A DNA stretch of 64,000 nucleotides from positions 2,290,868 to 2,354,867 of the forward strand of contig NZ_KB235914.1 of NCBI RefSeq assembly GCF_000332175.1, in the 5' to 3' direction. Shown in pieces: positions 54,897 through 63,729 of the stretch. The notes below the pieces were generated by a model, which was given only the letters and a program-made list of their open reading frames with translations, did not search any database and had not been told where the DNA came from. Position numbers and translations under genes: made by a program. Every line of letters starts with the position of its first letter. Within the stretch, counting starts at the first letter, position 1. Origin of the DNA: Pseudanabaena sp. PCC 6802 (GTDB lineage: Bacteria > Cyanobacteriota > Cyanobacteriia > Pseudanabaenales > Pseudanabaenaceae).

Positions 54897-55763
54897 TTAT
54901 ACCGATTTTTGCTCCTGGTCTTCTAGAGCCGCAAGTGCGGCCTGACTTAGCTGGCATAGATCGGCATGACAGCGACGATTGCTTGCCATAACTCCTCCCC
55001 ACTGAAATACGTCTTCATTGTTATAGGTTAAAGGAGTGAGATCGAAGTGCGTAATTTTGCCTCCGGCTTCCGTGAGGATAATTTCTGGGGCGCAATAATC
55101 CCAATCCTTGGGTGCGGAATGACCGGAAATGGAAACGTAGTAGTCTGCTCTACCCTCTGCGATCGCTGCTAACTTGCCACCGATACTGCCCAGAGCGATT
55201 TCGCCCTCCTTAGGTAAGTGTTTGAGAATGTAGTCTAACTTCTCACTGCGATGGCTGCGACTGGCGATTGCGATCATATTTTCCATTTCGATTTTGTTAG
55301 AAACGCGCAGCGGCGTTTTGCTGCCATCGACAAGTTCCAAATGCGCACCTCCTCCACTGGTCGCGGTAAATAGTTTGCCCGCGACAGGCGATGCCACCAG
55401 CCCGAGGACGGGGCGCTGCTGATAGGCAAGACCGATATGCACGGCAAATTCACCCGTGCGTTTGATAAAGTCAGTGGTGCCATCCATCGGATCGATCGCC
55501 CATACCCAGTCATAATCGAGGCGGCTGAGATCGTCCTCAGTCTCTTCGCTGAGATAGGCAAAATCCTGCGTGCCCAATTTTTGCTGGAGATTTGAGAGGA
55601 TATACTCATTGGCGGCAAGATCGGCTGAAGTCACGTCACCCTCATGATTGCCCTTGTCAGTAATTTGCAAATCCTGGGGGGATTCATAATATTTCAGTAA
55701 AATTTCGGCTGCTCCCCACGCAATAGGACGGGCGATCGCTAATAATTCCGCTAGATCGTGCAT
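54897..55763 (-). CDS. Inositol monophosphatase/CysQ-family phosphatase
   Basis: 288 residues. Metal-binding motifs: SEETEDD (Glu), AIDPMDGTTDFIKRTGEF (the family D-P-x-D-G-T-x-x-F signature, near residues 90-107) and KDWDYCAPEIILTEAGG. Members hydrolyse inositol phosphates or 3'-phosphoadenosine 5'-phosphate; the TDF variant after DGTT and cyanobacterial context favour a CysQ-like (PAP or PAPS) phosphatase, but that is inference. Confidence 0.85.
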   Translation of the reverse strand: MHDLAELLAIARPIAWGAAEILLKYYESPQDLQITDKGNHEGDVTSADLAANEYILSNLQQKLGTQDFAYLSEETEDDLSRLDYDWVWAIDPMDGTTDFIKRTGEFAVHIGLAYQQRPVLGLVASPVAGKLFTATSGGGAHLELVDGSKTPLRVSNKIEMENMIAIASRSHRSEKLDYILKHLPKEGEIALGSIGGKLAAIAEGRADYYVSISGHSAPKDWDYCAPEIILTEAGGKITHFDLTPLTYNNEDVFQWGGVMASNRRCHADLCQLSQAALAALEDQEQKSV

Positions 55764-55892
55764 TGGCTGACTTTCTTAATTTTAGGTGAAATAATACAGC
55801 GATCGCGATCGCTGAATACTGGCGCTAGTCCATTAGTCTATGCCAAAATTCGACCAAAATTTTAAGGTGTTACAATTAATCAACGCTCGTTG

Positions 55893-55997
55893 TATAGCTA
55901 TAGACAGATCTGTTAGGACAGGGGGGTGTGGGGGCGTTGCCCCCACGAAGGGGTTCCACCCCTGCACCCCGTCCTAAGCCTGTTGGCTATAGCTATA
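55893..55997. mobile_element. Palindromic MITE-like element, family B copy 4 (B4)
   Basis: TATAGCTATAGACAGATCTG at the left and GTTGGCTATAGCTATA at the right, core GGGGGCGTTGCCCCC. Lies in the leader of ldpA, 50 bp before its ATG. Confidence 0.78.
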
Positions 55998-56046
55998 AAT
56001 TTTCATGGTCTTTGCCATCTTTGCTAAATCCCTTCTAAATCCCTAG

Positions 56047-57108
56047 ATGTCTAAGCCCTTAGACTCTCTCTTAACACGGCAGTGGTTCAAGCTGATCTGT
56101 GGTGCTAGTTATCAGTATTTGCCTGTCATTCGTAATTTAGCTCTGGTTTATACCCTGGCAGGGGCTGACTGTATCGATATGGCCGCCGACCCGGCTGTAG
56201 TGAATGCGGCGCGCGAGGGCATCAAAGTCGCCCTCAACTTAAGCAGTAACTTTAACCCTAATGCAAACCATGCTGCACGCAATATAACCAACTCCCAACC
56301 CCCAACCCCTTGGGTAATGGTGAGCATTAATAACGTTGAAGATTTGCATTTCCGTAAGGCGCAATTCGATGCGATCGCTTGTCCTCCCACCTGCGATCGC
56401 CCCTGCATTAGTGCCTGTCCCACTCAAGCCATTCAGTTTAGCGATCGCTTTCAAGGTGTGAGGGATGAACTTTGCTATGGCTGCGGGCGCTGTCTGCCCC
56501 TCTGCCCCGTACAGATTATCCACACCCGCGAACAATCCTACGATCTAGAAGACATTGCCGACATGGCGATCGACGCGATCGAAATCCACACGCAACCCTG
56601 GCGAGTCGATGAATTTCGCCACCTTTGGCAGCGGTTGGCTCCCCTAATTGTTAATCTCAAGCTAGTTGCAGTTAGTTTTCCTGACTGCGACAATCTTAAG
56701 GAGTACTTGTTAGCATTACTAGATTGTATGCAGCCTTTACCAAACCAGTTAATTTGGCAAACGGACGGTAGGCCCATGAGTGGCGATATTGGTAACGGTA
56801 CGACCCGTGCCGCGTTGCAACTATGTCAAAAGGTATTGGGCTTGCAATTGCCCCGAGGTTTCGTGCAATTGGCGGGTGGTACAAACGCCAGTACTGTTGC
56901 TAAACTACGGGCAGCTAACATAGAAGCTTCTGGTGTCGCCTACGGTAGCTATGCCCGCAAGTTGGTATCAGAATTTTTAGAAGCAGGAGGCGATCGCCTT
57001 GAATCACACCCCCATTTACTCCAGCAAGCCGTAAACCAGGCAAGCAGTCTGGTCGCACAAATTAAACCTCTCAAAACCTCTCGAAAACTCTCAAATACAA
57101 CCGCTTAA
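56047..57108 (+). CDS. ldpA: Light-dependent period protein LdpA (Fe-S)
   Basis: 353 residues. It has an N-terminal domain (WFKLICGASYQYLPVIRNLALVY split across residues 13-35, then AGADCIDMAADPAVV) and two ferredoxin-type cysteine clusters: CPPTCDRPCISACP (about residues 118-131) and CYGCGRCLPLCP (about 147-158). This is the layout of LdpA, which in Synechococcus carries Fe-S centres and passes redox or light state to the circadian clock. The role in this organism is inferred from the family. Confidence 0.88.
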   Translation: MSKPLDSLLTRQWFKLICGASYQYLPVIRNLALVYTLAGADCIDMAADPAVVNAAREGIKVALNLSSNFNPNANHAARNITNSQPPTPWVMVSINNVEDLHFRKAQFDAIACPPTCDRPCISACPTQAIQFSDRFQGVRDELCYGCGRCLPLCPVQIIHTREQSYDLEDIADMAIDAIEIHTQPWRVDEFRHLWQRLAPLIVNLKLVAVSFPDCDNLKEYLLALLDCMQPLPNQLIWQTDGRPMSGDIGNGTTRAALQLCQKVLGLQLPRGFVQLAGGTNASTVAKLRAANIEASGVAYGSYARKLVSEFLEAGGDRLESHPHLLQQAVNQASSLVAQIKPLKTSRKLSNTTA

Positions 57109-57153
57109 TTAAGCTTAATTAATAACTAAATTATTAACCTGAATTACTAACCT

Positions 57154-58893
57154 ATGTCCGAAGTTATCCGCAGACAGGTAACCGACAATCTAGACCAACT
57201 TTTGGCCATACTGCCAACCGAAATCAGACAAAGCATTGAAACCTACGGACATCTCGATAGTCTTGTTGAAGTGGTACTGGATCTGGGCAGACCGCCGGAA
57301 GCAAGATATTTCGAGCAAACGCGCTATTTAGCAGAAGCACCAATTACTCAAGCCGATCTAGATCTGTGCATCCAGCGCGTGGGCGAATTTAGTGGCGACA
57401 ACCGGGCTGGCATCGAACGCACCCTGCACAGAATTAGCGCGATTCGCAATCGCAAAGGTGTAATTATTGGCTTAACCTGTCGGGTCGGTCGTGCTATTTT
57501 CGGCACGATTGAGATGATTCGCGATTTAGTCGAAACGGGCAAGTCGATTCTGTTGCTGGGCCGACCGGGTATGGGAAAAACCACGGCTCTGCGCGAGATC
57601 GCTCGCGTGCTGGCGGATGAAACTCACAAACGGGTGGTAATTATCGATACTTCCAATGAGATTGCGGGGGATGGCGACATTCCTCACCCCGCGATCGGGA
57701 GAGCGCGGCGGATGCAAGTTGCCAAGCCCGAACTCCAGCATCAAGTCATGATCGAAGCGGTGGAAAACCACATGCCGGAGGTAATCGTGATCGATGAGAT
57801 CGGTACGGAGTTGGAAGCTTTAGCGGCCAGAACGATCGCCGAGCGTGGCGTGCAATTAGTCGGCACCGCCCACGGCAATCAATTGGCAAATTTGATTAAA
57901 AATCCCACCCTATCGGATTTAGTTGGCGGCATTCAGTCCGTCACCCTGGGCGATGAGGAAGCACGACGGCGCGGCACGCAAAAAAGCATTCTCGAACGCA
58001 AGGCTCCACCCACATTTGACATTGCCGTGGAAATGCTAGAGCGCTACCGCTGGATCGTACATAAGGATGTTTCAGATACCATTGACGGTCTATTGCGCGG
58101 ACGCGAACCTGCCTATCAGATTCGCGGTGTGAGCGAAGAGGGCAAAGTGACCATCTCAGAAGAACAACCGCGTCAGCCGGAAATAGTCAGAAACCCTGGT
58201 GCCAGGGGATGGCGTGCCTCAGGACGCATGGAACCTTTGCCGCTGGATCGCAGTTTGGTACGCAATGGTGCCGACCAGTCCGACCGCCAATACGATCTAG
58301 ATAGCGAGTCGAGCGGGTCTAGAGCTGAGGAAAGACCTGGAGCGAGGCCCTTGCTCAATGCTGGCGCGATCGCCGATCGCGATGGGGATGTTGTTTACGT
58401 CTACCTCTATGCCGTGAGCCGCCACCAAACGGAACAGGTAATCGATATGCAAAGTCTACCTATCGTTTTGACTAAAGAATTAGATCGGGCTGATATGGTA
58501 CTGGCATTGCGATCGCAGGTACGCAGCCACTCCAAACTGCGCCACTTAGCCGAAACGCATTCGCTGCCCATTCACACGATCAAAAGCAGTACGATCCCGC
58601 AAATTACGCGGGCACTGCGGCGGATGCTGCAACTTGACGAGCCTGCCGGAATTTCTGCTGTTAACGACCTGAACTTGTTTGCCTATGGTGACTCCGAAGA
58701 CGAAATGGAAGCTTTAGAGGAAACGCGCCTGGCGGTGGAGCAAATCGTGATCCCCAAAAGCCAGCCCGTCGAGCTTTTACCCCGTTCCTCTACGATTCGG
58801 CGGATGCAGCACGAATTGGTGGAGCACTATCACCTCAAATCTACCAGTTTCGGGACAGAACCAAATCGCCGCCTGCGTATCTACCCTAATTAA
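57154..58893 (+). CDS. ycf45: Ycf45-type AAA ATPase with C-terminal R3H domain
   Basis: 579 residues. An N-terminal region is followed by an ATPase core (Walker A LLGRPGMGKTTALREIA near residue 135; Walker B VIVIDEIGTELEALA; sensor-like GTAHGNQLANLIKNP), a variable acidic linker (about residues 330-415), a small alpha/beta domain and a C-terminal R3H domain (IRRMQHELVEHYHLKSTSFG) that binds single-stranded nucleic acid. Present in cyanobacteria and some plastids. It follows ldpA by 45 bp and probably shares its transcript. Confidence 0.88.
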   Translation: MSEVIRRQVTDNLDQLLAILPTEIRQSIETYGHLDSLVEVVLDLGRPPEARYFEQTRYLAEAPITQADLDLCIQRVGEFSGDNRAGIERTLHRISAIRNRKGVIIGLTCRVGRAIFGTIEMIRDLVETGKSILLLGRPGMGKTTALREIARVLADETHKRVVIIDTSNEIAGDGDIPHPAIGRARRMQVAKPELQHQVMIEAVENHMPEVIVIDEIGTELEALAARTIAERGVQLVGTAHGNQLANLIKNPTLSDLVGGIQSVTLGDEEARRRGTQKSILERKAPPTFDIAVEMLERYRWIVHKDVSDTIDGLLRGREPAYQIRGVSEEGKVTISEEQPRQPEIVRNPGARGWRASGRMEPLPLDRSLVRNGADQSDRQYDLDSESSGSRAEERPGARPLLNAGAIADRDGDVVYVYLYAVSRHQTEQVIDMQSLPIVLTKELDRADMVLALRSQVRSHSKLRHLAETHSLPIHTIKSSTIPQITRALRRMLQLDEPAGISAVNDLNLFAYGDSEDEMEALEETRLAVEQIVIPKSQPVELLPRSSTIRRMQHELVEHYHLKSTSFGTEPNRRLRIYPN

Positions 58894-58926
58894 CTGCCCT
58901 ATTAACCGCTATCCCTAACTATTCTC

Positions 58927-59520
58927 TTGTACACTCGCCCCCTAGCTCATTTAATCGAACAACTGCAACGCCTGCCTGGAGTCGGGTCTAAGACTGCGCA
59001 GCGTCTGGCTTTGCATATCCTCAAACGCCCGGACGATGAGGTAGAAGCTCTAGCAAAGGCTTTATTAGCCGCAAAACAGCAGGTAGGTTACTGCTCCGTG
59101 TGCTTTCACCTCTCTGCTGAGCCTGTATGCGATATCTGTAGCAATCCCAGCCGCGACGAGACCACTATTTGCGTAGTGGCGGATTCGCGCGATCTGATTG
59201 CCCTGGAGAAGACCCGCGAATATCGAGGTAAGTACCATGTTTTGGGGGGACTGATTTCACCAATGGATGGCATTAGTCCAGATAGTTTAAACATTCAAAG
59301 CTTGGTGAGACGTGTTAGTGGGGGTAAGGTAAGCGAAGTAATCATGGCAATTAGCCCCAGCGTAGAAGGCGAGACGACCACTCTTTATGTGGGCGGCCTA
59401 CTGAAGCCATTTGTCAAAGTAACCCGCATCGCCTTTGGCATTCCCATGGGCGGCGATCTGGAGTATGCCGATGAAGTAACTCTGGCTAAAGCGATCGAGG
59501 GGCGGCGCGAACTAGATTAG
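58927..59520 (+). CDS. recR: Recombination mediator RecR
   Basis: 197 residues, starting at TTG 58927 because [20 protein letters not shown] is the family start. Helix-hairpin-helix [17 protein letters not shown], zinc finger C-x2-C ... C-x2-C ([18 protein letters not shown]) and a Toprim domain ([27 protein letters not shown]). Acts with RecO to load RecA on gaps. 33 bp after ycf45. Confidence 0.95.
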   Translation: MYTRPLAHLIEQLQRLPGVGSKTAQRLALHILKRPDDEVEALAKALLAAKQQVGYCSVCFHLSAEPVCDICSNPSRDETTICVVADSRDLIALEKTREYRGKYHVLGGLISPMDGISPDSLNIQSLVRRVSGGKVSEVIMAISPSVEGETTTLYVGGLLKPFVKVTRIAFGIPMGGDLEYADEVTLAKAIEGRRELD

Positions 59521-59523
59521 AAC

Positions 59524-59627
59524 TATAGCTATAGCCAATAGGCTTAGGACGGGGTGCAGGGGTTCCACCCCTGCGTGGGGGCTGCGCCCCCACACCCCCT
59601 GTCCTAACAGATCTGTCTACGGCTATA
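59524..59627. mobile_element. Palindromic MITE-like element, family B copy 5 (B5, inverted)
   Basis: Inverted relative to B2-B4: TATAGCTATAGCCAATAGGC at the left and CAGATCTGTCTACGGCTATA at the right. Just after the recR stop. Confidence 0.78.
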
Positions 59628-59695
59628 GATTAATAGACATTAAATGGCAGGGCTGTGGTATAACAACCAAGCAGTCTTCACACAACTGATATCTG

Positions 59696-60235
59696 ATGCG
59701 AAATCCATTCAAAAAAGCTAAATCGGCAGTTGCCCTGTCTGGGTTGGTTGCTTTTGGTTGGCTAATTTCTGGTGGTGTTTTTCCTGCGACCAAGCGATCG
59801 CCTCAGGCAATCTTAGTCCTGGGCGGAGCGCCTTCGCGGGAGAAATTTGCCGCTAAGTTTGCTTTGCAACACCCCGATCTCCCAATCTGGGTCTCATCAG
59901 GTAGCCCTGAAGAATATTCCAACTACCTGTTTTCGGAAGCTGGCATTTCACCTAAGCGAATTCATTTGGACTATCGTGCTGTCGATACCGTAACTAATTT
60001 CACCACCCTGGTCGATGACCTCCAGAAACGACAGATTACAGACGTTTACGTCATTACCGCCGATTACCATATGCCGCGAGCGCAAGTAATTGGCAGTATC
60101 GTTCTGGGCAGCCGAGGTATTCGGATGTACCCAGTTTCGATTCCATCTACAGCTAAAGGAGAAGAACCGCTGAAGGTAGTGCGCGACGGACTGCGATCGG
60201 TTTTCTGGCTAGCAACGGGTTCTTCATTGCGGTAG
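59696..60235 (+). CDS. YdcF/DUF218-family protein
   Basis: 179 residues. An N-terminal hydrophobic stretch (about residues 12-30) looks like an anchor; the DUF218 core follows with AILVLGGAPSREKFAAKFA, WVSSGSP and VYVITADYHMPRAQVIGSIVLG, matching the family's GGG/S...S and HMPRA blocks. Members such as ElyC and SanA affect envelope integrity. The exact role is unknown. Confidence 0.82.
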   Translation: MRNPFKKAKSAVALSGLVAFGWLISGGVFPATKRSPQAILVLGGAPSREKFAAKFALQHPDLPIWVSSGSPEEYSNYLFSEAGISPKRIHLDYRAVDTVTNFTTLVDDLQKRQITDVYVITADYHMPRAQVIGSIVLGSRGIRMYPVSIPSTAKGEEPLKVVRDGLRSVFWLATGSSLR

Positions 60236-60308
60236 GGTGCATTGGGAGTACGACGCAACGCACCTTAACTTCAACCTGGTGCGTTACGCTGCGCTAACGA
60301 CACCCTAC
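60232..60308. repeat. Palindromic repeat GTAGGGTGC ... CACCCTAC
   Basis: GTAGGGTGCATTG opens and GCTAACGACACCCTAC closes a 77 bp unit with inner TGCGTT/AACGCA pairs. A type seen widely in cyanobacteria. It lies between the convergent DUF218 and hisG genes and could end both transcripts. Confidence 0.65.
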
Positions 60309-60315
60309 AATCGAT

Positions 60316-60969
60316 CTATTTGCTAGCAGGTTCGGCTGCAATCGCAAAACGCAACTTGTCTACCAAAGTAGTTAAGTTGTCAGCATTAATGCGATAGCTG
60401 AGTGGATGCGCGATCAGTCTGGCCGTGCTTTCAAATAACACTTCGATCTCCTGCAAACCGTTTTCGCGCAGGGTTTTTCCCGTCGAGACCAGATCGACGA
60501 TCGCGTCCGACATACCTGTAATCGGTGCTAACTCCACGGAACCGTACAGAGGAATCACTTCTACAGGCAGATCTATGCTTTGGAAATACTCGCGAGCGCA
60601 ACGCACCGACTTGGATGCTATGCGACTGTGGGGTGGCAGATCGAGTACGGATTGATAGGGGCTGGCTTTGGGTACGGCGATCGACATGCGGCAATGTCCA
60701 AATCGCAAATCCAGGAGCCGTGCTACGTTAGGTTGTTTTTCTCGCAGCACGTCTTCGCCCACAATACCTAATTGTGCTTGTCCGTACTCCACATAGACAG
60801 ACACGTCCTGCGCCCGTACGAGCAAAGCTCGAGCAGCGCCAGTAGGATCGGTAATTTGAAGTTGGCGATTAGAACTGTCTAAAAATGCGCTAAAGTCCAG
60901 TCCTATAGATTGGAGCAGAGCAATCGATTCTTTAAGTAACGAGCCTTTGGGCAGGGCAAAGACAATCAT
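60316..60969 (-). CDS. hisG: ATP phosphoribosyltransferase, short form
   Basis: First step of histidine synthesis. At 217 residues it is the short HisG_S type, which needs the regulatory subunit HisZ (not seen here). Visible: [18 protein letters not shown], the [28 protein letters not shown] region and the phosphoribosyl site [18 protein letters not shown]. Normal length and start. Confidence 0.94.
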   Translation of the reverse strand: MIVFALPKGSLLKESIALLQSIGLDFSAFLDSSNRQLQITDPTGAARALLVRAQDVSVYVEYGQAQLGIVGEDVLREKQPNVARLLDLRFGHCRMSIAVPKASPYQSVLDLPPHSRIASKSVRCAREYFQSIDLPVEVIPLYGSVELAPITGMSDAIVDLVSTGKTLRENGLQEIEVLFESTARLIAHPLSYRINADNLTTLVDKLRFAIAAEPASK

Positions 60970-61533
60970 GGATAGTTGAAAATTTACTTATTCCAGGATA
61001 AGACTTTTGGACTCTAACCAGATCGAAATTCCACGAAACTGTCTTGTCGTAGTGCATTTGCAAGTTGTGACAAATCTTAAAACTAAGAGGGACAAACTTT
61101 TCTTAAGCAAAATCCAGATAGCTAAAGCGATATTGGCAAGATTGTCAGGCAGGAGCGATCGCCACTTGAATGCTATAAGCCTTGCAGTTAGGAGGTTTCA
61201 AGGTTTAGTTACCTGGAAGCTATGTAAAGTCGAACTGCTTTCAATATTAAAAAAATAATAACTATTTGCTAAATGCCAAGTAAATAAAGGAAAAAGTCCA
61301 CATAACTTAAAGTTTTCACCTGTACACAAATGGATGGTTGCTATTAGAATAAATCCTTGAAAGCCCAACCCTATAGGAGTTTCACAACTATGGGGATGAT
61401 TTTTCGCTAATTAACCCTTGGCAACTGCATAAAAGAGTTGCCTTTACATATTTTTGCTCGGTTTATGCCGTAAATTCAGCTAAAACGAGCATTTTCATAC
61501 TAAACTCTCGATCCACTATATACGGAAGGCAAT
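60970..61533. other. Long leader region upstream of the HU gene
   Basis: 564 bp with no supported gene; an 83-codon frame at 61007-61258 has no good start or ribosome site. Near 61410-61443 GGCAACT ... AGTTGCC forms a hairpin followed by a T-rich tract (TTTACATATTTTTGC), which could be the end of a small transcript or an attenuator-like element before HU. No known RNA family is recognised. Confidence 0.4.
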
Positions 61534-61818
61534 ATGAATAAAGGTGAATTGGTTGATGCGATCGCCAAAAAAGCGAGCGTCAATAAAAAGCAGGCTGACG
61601 AAGTGCTAACTGCGACTTTAGAAGTAATTGTTGATGCGGTTTCATCCGGCAATAAGGTAACTTTGGTTGGTTTCGGTTCTTTCGAGCCTCGCGAACGCAA
61701 GGCTCGGGAAGGTCGTAACCCCAAAACAGGCGACAAAATGGAAATTCCTGCCACGACGGTACCCGCCTTCTCGGCTGGCAAATCGTTTAGGGAAAGGGTC
61801 AGCCCACCAAATGATTAA
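61534..61818 (+). CDS. hup: Histone-like DNA-binding protein HU
   Basis: 94 residues: helical dimer part MNKGELVDAIAKKASVNKKQ, beta core VTLVGFGSFEPRERKARE, and the arm GRNPKTGDKMEIPATTVPAF that intercalates in DNA. Family length is 90-95. Bends and packs DNA. A terminator follows. Confidence 0.96.
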   Translation: MNKGELVDAIAKKASVNKKQADEVLTATLEVIVDAVSSGNKVTLVGFGSFEPRERKAREGRNPKTGDKMEIPATTVPAFSAGKSFRERVSPPND

Positions 61819-61837
61819 TTGAATTGCTGGCAATATA

Positions 61838-61867
61838 CAAAGCCTCCAACTCAGGAGGCTTTGTTAT
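61838..61867 (+). terminator. Terminator of the HU gene
   Basis: CAAAGCCTCC-AACTCA-GGAGGCTTTG hairpin followed by TTATT, 20 bp after the stop. Confidence 0.85.
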
Positions 61868-61933
61868 TCCTAGTTTCCAAAAATTAGGTGCGATCGTGTT
61901 AGGTTAAATCTGAAATGCTATTTATTACATGCC

Positions 61934-62698
61934 ATGTCTGAAGCTCTTGCCTTTGACCTGGATATCGAAGATATCGTCACCGAAGATGATGAACCTGTGG
62001 ACAATCTTGCCTCAGAAAAGCAGCAACGACTGCTGACAGAACCACTCTACAGCTATCCCTTTCAACCGCCTGACAGTGAAATATTTTTAGCGGCTGCTAA
62101 TGTTGGCGTTTTTTACTCGACTCATCAACCGCCTTTAGTACCTGATATGTTCCTGAGTTTGGACGTGCAGGTCGCGGATAACTGGTGGGAAAAGCAAAAT
62201 CGTTCTTATTTTGTCTGGGAATTTGGTAAGCCACCCGATGTAGCGGTCGAAATCGTCTCTAATCGCAAAGGAAAGGAATTAGACCGCAAGTTAAGAGACT
62301 ATGCCAAAATTGGCGTGAAATATTATGTGGTATTCGATCCTAGCCATCAAATTAGTACCGCAACTTTACAGGTATTTCAACTACAGGGACGCTTCTACTC
62401 AGCCCAAGACACAACCTGGCTGGAGCAGGTGGGACTAGGGTTAACTTTATGGACGGGTGCTTATGAAGGTAAAACAAATGAGTGGTTGCGCTGGTGCGAT
62501 CGCAATGGTCAGGTAATCCCCACAGGGGCAGAAAAAGCTGAAGCCGCACAGCAACAAGCTGAAGCCGCGCAGCAACAAGCTGAACTTGCACAGCAACAGG
62601 TCGAGGCTGTTTCGGCAGAATTGGACGCAGAACGGCAGAGATCGCAACGATTAAGCGATCGCTTGCGAGAAATGGGCATCGATCCAACCGCTCTATAA
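61934..62698 (+). CDS. Uma2-family (DUF820) PD-(D/E)XK nuclease-like protein with coiled-coil tail
   Basis: 254 residues. The nuclease-like core is PDVAVEIVSNRKGKELDRKL (catalytic-type Asp, E-x-V and Lys, near residues 99-118) and RDYAKIGVKYYVVFDP. After about residue 200 three copies of EAAQQQA-like heptads, encoded by a 21 bp tandem repeat, form a coiled coil running to QRSQRLSDRLREMGIDP, the tail typical of this very numerous cyanobacterial family. The natural substrate is unknown. Confidence 0.88.
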   Translation: MSEALAFDLDIEDIVTEDDEPVDNLASEKQQRLLTEPLYSYPFQPPDSEIFLAAANVGVFYSTHQPPLVPDMFLSLDVQVADNWWEKQNRSYFVWEFGKPPDVAVEIVSNRKGKELDRKLRDYAKIGVKYYVVFDPSHQISTATLQVFQLQGRFYSAQDTTWLEQVGLGLTLWTGAYEGKTNEWLRWCDRNGQVIPTGAEKAEAAQQQAEAAQQQAELAQQQVEAVSAELDAERQRSQRLSDRLREMGIDPTAL

Positions 62699-62703
62699 AA
62701 AAA

Positions 62704-62738
62704 GCAAACTGGGTAGTGCGTAGCACTACCCAGTTTGC
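62704..62738 (-). terminator. Terminator of cysK, possibly bidirectional
   Basis: Perfect 16 bp stem GCAAACTGGGTAGTGC with a 3-base loop. On the minus strand a run of eight T follows, 17 bp after the cysK stop; on the plus strand it is 6 bp after the Uma2 gene. Confidence 0.88.
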
Positions 62739-62754
62739 TTGTACGATCGCCGAT

Positions 62755-63708
62755 TCAGCTCAGCGCGACTAATTCGGGATCTTGGAACAGGGGCGTGCTG
62801 AGATAGCGTTCGCCAAAACTGGGCTGAATCATGACAATGAGTTTATTTTTATTTTCGGGTCGCTTGGCAATCTGAATTGAGGCATACAATGCCGCGCCAC
62901 TGGAAATGCCAGAAAGCAGTCCTTCTTCCTTGGCTAACCTGCGTCCGTAAGCGATCGCGCGATCGTCGGTTACGGTAATTACCTCGTCAATTAATGATGT
63001 ATCCATTACCTCTGGGATAAAGCCCGCACCAATTCCCTGAATTTTATGCGGCCCAGGTTGTCCGCCAGAGAGAACAGGACTGTTGGCAGGTTCGACCGCG
63101 ATCGCCTTAAATTCGGGCTTGCGTTGTTTGATTGCCCCGGCTACGCCTGTAATCGTGCCCCCTGTACCAACACCAGCTACCAGAAAATCTACCTGACCGT
63201 CTGTATCCTCCCAAATTTCTTCGGCGGTGGTGAGACGGTGAATTTCAGGGTTGGCTGGATTGCGAAACTGCTGCAGCATGTAGGTGTTGGGTGTATTAGA
63301 TGCAATTTCCGTGGCACGACGAATGGCACCACCCATACCTTCACTGCCAGGAGTCAGTTCCAGTTCGGCTCCATAAGCTCGCAACATAGCTCGGCGTTCG
63401 AGGCTCATGGTATCGGGCATTGTCAGAATCAAGTGATATCCTTTTGCAGCCGCAACCATGGCAAGAGCGATGCCAGTATTTCCCGAAGTGGGTTCTACCA
63501 AAGTAGTTTTGCCGGGTAGAATTAGCCCTTGTTTCTCGGCATCCTCGACCATGCTAATACCTATGCGGTCTTTGACAGATGCAGCTGGGTTCATACCTTC
63601 AAGCTTGACCGCGATCCGTGCTAAGCATCCCTCCGCCTGGGGAATGCGGTTTAGTTCAACGAGAGGAGTACGACCAATTAGTTCTGTGATGTTATGGGCG
63701 ATTTTCAT
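62755..63708 (-). CDS. cysK: Cysteine synthase A (O-acetylserine sulfhydrylase)
   Basis: 317 residues. PLP lysine in [15 protein letters not shown] (about residues 35-49), substrate loop [34 protein letters not shown] for the PLP phosphate and [11 protein letters not shown]. Makes cysteine from O-acetylserine and sulfide in the cytoplasm. It follows the Rrf2-type regulator by 21 bp on the same strand. Confidence 0.95.
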   Translation of the reverse strand: MKIAHNITELIGRTPLVELNRIPQAEGCLARIAVKLEGMNPAASVKDRIGISMVEDAEKQGLILPGKTTLVEPTSGNTGIALAMVAAAKGYHLILTMPDTMSLERRAMLRAYGAELELTPGSEGMGGAIRRATEIASNTPNTYMLQQFRNPANPEIHRLTTAEEIWEDTDGQVDFLVAGVGTGGTITGVAGAIKQRKPEFKAIAVEPANSPVLSGGQPGPHKIQGIGAGFIPEVMDTSLIDEVITVTDDRAIAYGRRLAKEEGLLSGISSGAALYASIQIAKRPENKNKLIVMIQPSFGERYLSTPLFQDPELVALS

Positions 63709-63729
63709 AGGTATTATTAGCTGTATTTT

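Noticed and set aside
61007-61258. 83-codon frame in the HU leader
   Set aside because: No plausible start site and no protein-like features; treated as non-coding.
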